Positions 62,269 to 64,000 of a DNA stretch of 64,000 nt are shown here, one piece after another (positions within the stretch are counted from its first letter, which is position 1; each line of letters begins with the position of its first letter). Location of the stretch: contig OY829329.1 in assembly GCA_963691655.1 (NCBI GenBank), positions 13,902,708-13,966,707 on the forward strand, read 5' to 3'. The notes beneath the pieces were generated by a model. The model did no database searches. It was given only the letters and a program-made list of their open reading frames with translations, and had not been told where the DNA came from. A program made the translations under genes and the position numbers. Source of the DNA: Toxonevra muliebris. Taxonomy: Eukaryota > Arthropoda > Insecta > Diptera > Pallopteridae.

Positions 62269-63061
62269 TTATGGCCTCATACTACTCTCTATCCATTCTA
62301 TATAATTACCAACTTTCGTATAAATACCAGGCCAATTTTGTGTACCACATTGAGTACGGCCAATTGAGACGATACCGACCAAGTAAATACGTCTATTCTC
62401 TCTGTGCATTAGTGGGCCGCCTGAGTCACCTTTACATGAATCTATTAAAGTGAATAAACGTATATAGTTATAAAATTATAATAAATACTTATAAATATAT
62501 ATATTTTATACATACCCACGCCCTCTTCCCCTCCAGCACAGAGTTGATTTGCATTCAAGGTTATTCTAGCATTTGAATACTGCCGCCGGCATGCCTGAAA
62601 GCTTGCAACATCCACGGTTGCTTTTTGTTTCCTGTTACTGGGTGCATTTGATTCTGTTGCTCCCCAACCAGCAATATCCATAGCGGTATTCATAAATGAT
62701 GCACTGCGTAAATTCGATTCAATGGGCAAACAAATCGGTTTAATAAAATCATTAAACACAATACTTTGCACTAGACGCAACAAGGCAATGTCATTTGGTT
62801 GATCACGACTTCTGGCATTATATTGTGGATGCAAGATGATTTCGGCAACTCCAACATCGATATGTGCTGGTGCACAATCACGATTGCCGTTTTTATCGGT
62901 AACACAATCGGGATTTGTAGTTTTATCCCATTCACCTAAACGTACGCCAGTTAAACGCCAATCGCTAGGAACACCGGGACCGGAGGCACAATGTGCTGCG
63001 GTGATAACATAACGATTGTTGATCAGTGTACCGCCACAATGATGTCCTTTAGCGTTGCCAG
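62269..63061 (-). CDS. Trypsin-like serine protease, CLIP type, 3' exons only
   Basis: Two exons, 63061-62516 and 62441-62269, encode the catalytic domain from just after its start to the stop (about 239 residues seen). The catalytic triad is complete: His in TAAHC, Asp in NDIALL and Ser in GDSGGP. An Asp six residues before the catalytic Ser (GDSCKGDSGG) predicts trypsin-like cleavage after Arg or Lys. The loop with CVTDKNGNRDC gives an extra disulphide, as in the Easter/SPE/MP1 group that acts in Toll and melanization cascades. The exon starts at an acceptor (TATTTTAG) mid-domain, so the signal peptide, any CLIP domain and the activation site lie at higher coordinates. I did not find them in 63062-64000, so they are probably outside the window. 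Confidence 0.88.
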
Positions 63062-64000
63062 CTAAAATAACCGTAAGTTGTGATAAGTATTTCAAAATAG
63101 TTATTTATTTATGTGGATTGAAACAACACGAAATAGAAAGAAGAAGACTGCAAAAACTGCGCTAAAAAGCATTGAGAAAGTAATATGGAAAAAAACTGAG
63201 CGTGGCATTACAAACGGCAGAAATAAATATAAAATACATAAAGACGTTTCACTTAAGTGTGTAGAGGCTGCACGTTTTAGTTTTTTTACTGTCCAATTTA
63301 GAATATTATTTAGTGGTGTAATAAGTAATTAAAAGCCTTGGCCCTTATAATAATAACACAGGTTTTGTGCGCCCTGCACATAACCTCAAATATCGCAAAA
63401 TCGTGACGGAATGGGCCAATTCTGACCTCGGATTCGAATGCTAAGCAAAATATTACTTCCGCAATTCTTCGTCTACAACTCTGTGATTGATTTGGAACTA
63501 GTCTAGCCGATTCCAGTCCTTCACCAACTTCGAAGTGAAGCCATAAGATGAAAGTGCTGTTTGGCTGTCAGAGAAGATTCCAATCTTTGAAACTTTTAGC
63601 CCTATATTAAGGTTAATTCTGGCTCAGAACTCAATTGTGTATATTTCAGATTGAAAAACACTACGCCAAGTATTTGATGGAATTGAGATTCAGGTGTTGG
63701 GGTCAATGACACCAGAACCTCGATCCGTTTTCGAAACGTCAGTATACCAAATGAGAGCAAAGGGACCGAAGTTTAGTAAGTTGGATGCAGCCACAAAGCT
63801 GTAATCGTGGCTGCCTTCTTTATGAATATGTGCATAGTTGCAAAATTCAAATTTTGACATTTGATTAAATAATTTTACAGAAAATCTTCTCGCAAATGAT
63901 TCGGGTTTATAATACACAAGATTTGCAGATTACAAAGTCTTATTAGTCATAGACATTTTTTATTAGTATTTAAAAACAAATGATTATATGCATTAAATCA
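63062..64000. other. Probable protease intron
   Basis: No coding segment of the protease or of another gene was recognised. The 75-codon minus-strand frame at 63690-63917 has no recognisable domain. Confidence 0.4.

Noticed and set aside
1..64000. CRISPR arrays, operons, ribosome binding sites
   Set aside because: The genes have spliceosomal introns and animal protein families; bacterial features do not apply, and the tandem arrays seen have no repeat-spacer structure.

Overview
This is a eukaryotic, AT-rich window with short GT-AG introns, long intergenic spacers and many small dispersed repeats. The proteins are clearly those of a higher fly (Diptera, Schizophora). From memory, gamma-Tub23C, Chd1, okra and Bem46 lie together at cytological 23C on Drosophila chromosome 2L, so the window looks like the conserved Muller-B neighbourhood in a fly with a larger, repeat-rich genome. 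A tephritid or related acalyptrate is likely, but that is inference.

Layout. 1-5.85 kb: repeat-rich spacer, opening with an RNase H fragment of a non-LTR retrotransposon. 5.85-7.8 kb (+): gamma-tubulin, 6 exons. 9.4-12.5 kb (+): TREX-type DEDDh 3'-5' exonuclease, 3 exons, followed at 12.8-13.1 kb by a second intact copy of its last exon. 13.8-16.4 kb: a minisatellite, several tRNA-like modules and a foldback element with arms of about 0.7 kb. 18.2-26.5 kb (-): Chd1 chromatin remodeller, 9 exons visible, start codon not found. 26.5-38.8 kb: gene-poor stretch with at least three DNA-transposon-like elements (one with an 8-bp target duplication, two bounded by TTAA). 38.8-42.5 kb (-): a dynein heavy-chain tail homologue with no motor domain. 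43.6-44.9 kb: a hAT-like element. 45.3-47.0 kb (+): ABHD13/Bem46 serine hydrolase. 47.7-51.1 kb (-): Rad54/okra, 8 coding exons. 53.6-59.5 kb (+): EDEM3-like ER mannosidase, 8 exons. 62.3-63.1 kb (-): 3' part of a trypsin-like (CLIP-type) serine protease that runs out of the window.

The genes are independent, each with its own promoter. By role they cover microtubule nucleation, DNA end processing, nucleosome remodelling, homologous recombination, an axonemal-dynein relative, a membrane hydrolase, ER-associated degradation and an extracellular protease. All exon joins given were derived by hand from splice signals, reading phase and family alignment from memory.

The most unusual items are the duplicated terminal exon of the TREX gene, the intact motorless dynein tail gene, the tRNA-like/foldback cluster at 14-16.5 kb, and the 20-bp-periodic array in an EDEM3 intron. 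At least six dispersed repeat families recur inside introns and spacers of this one window.
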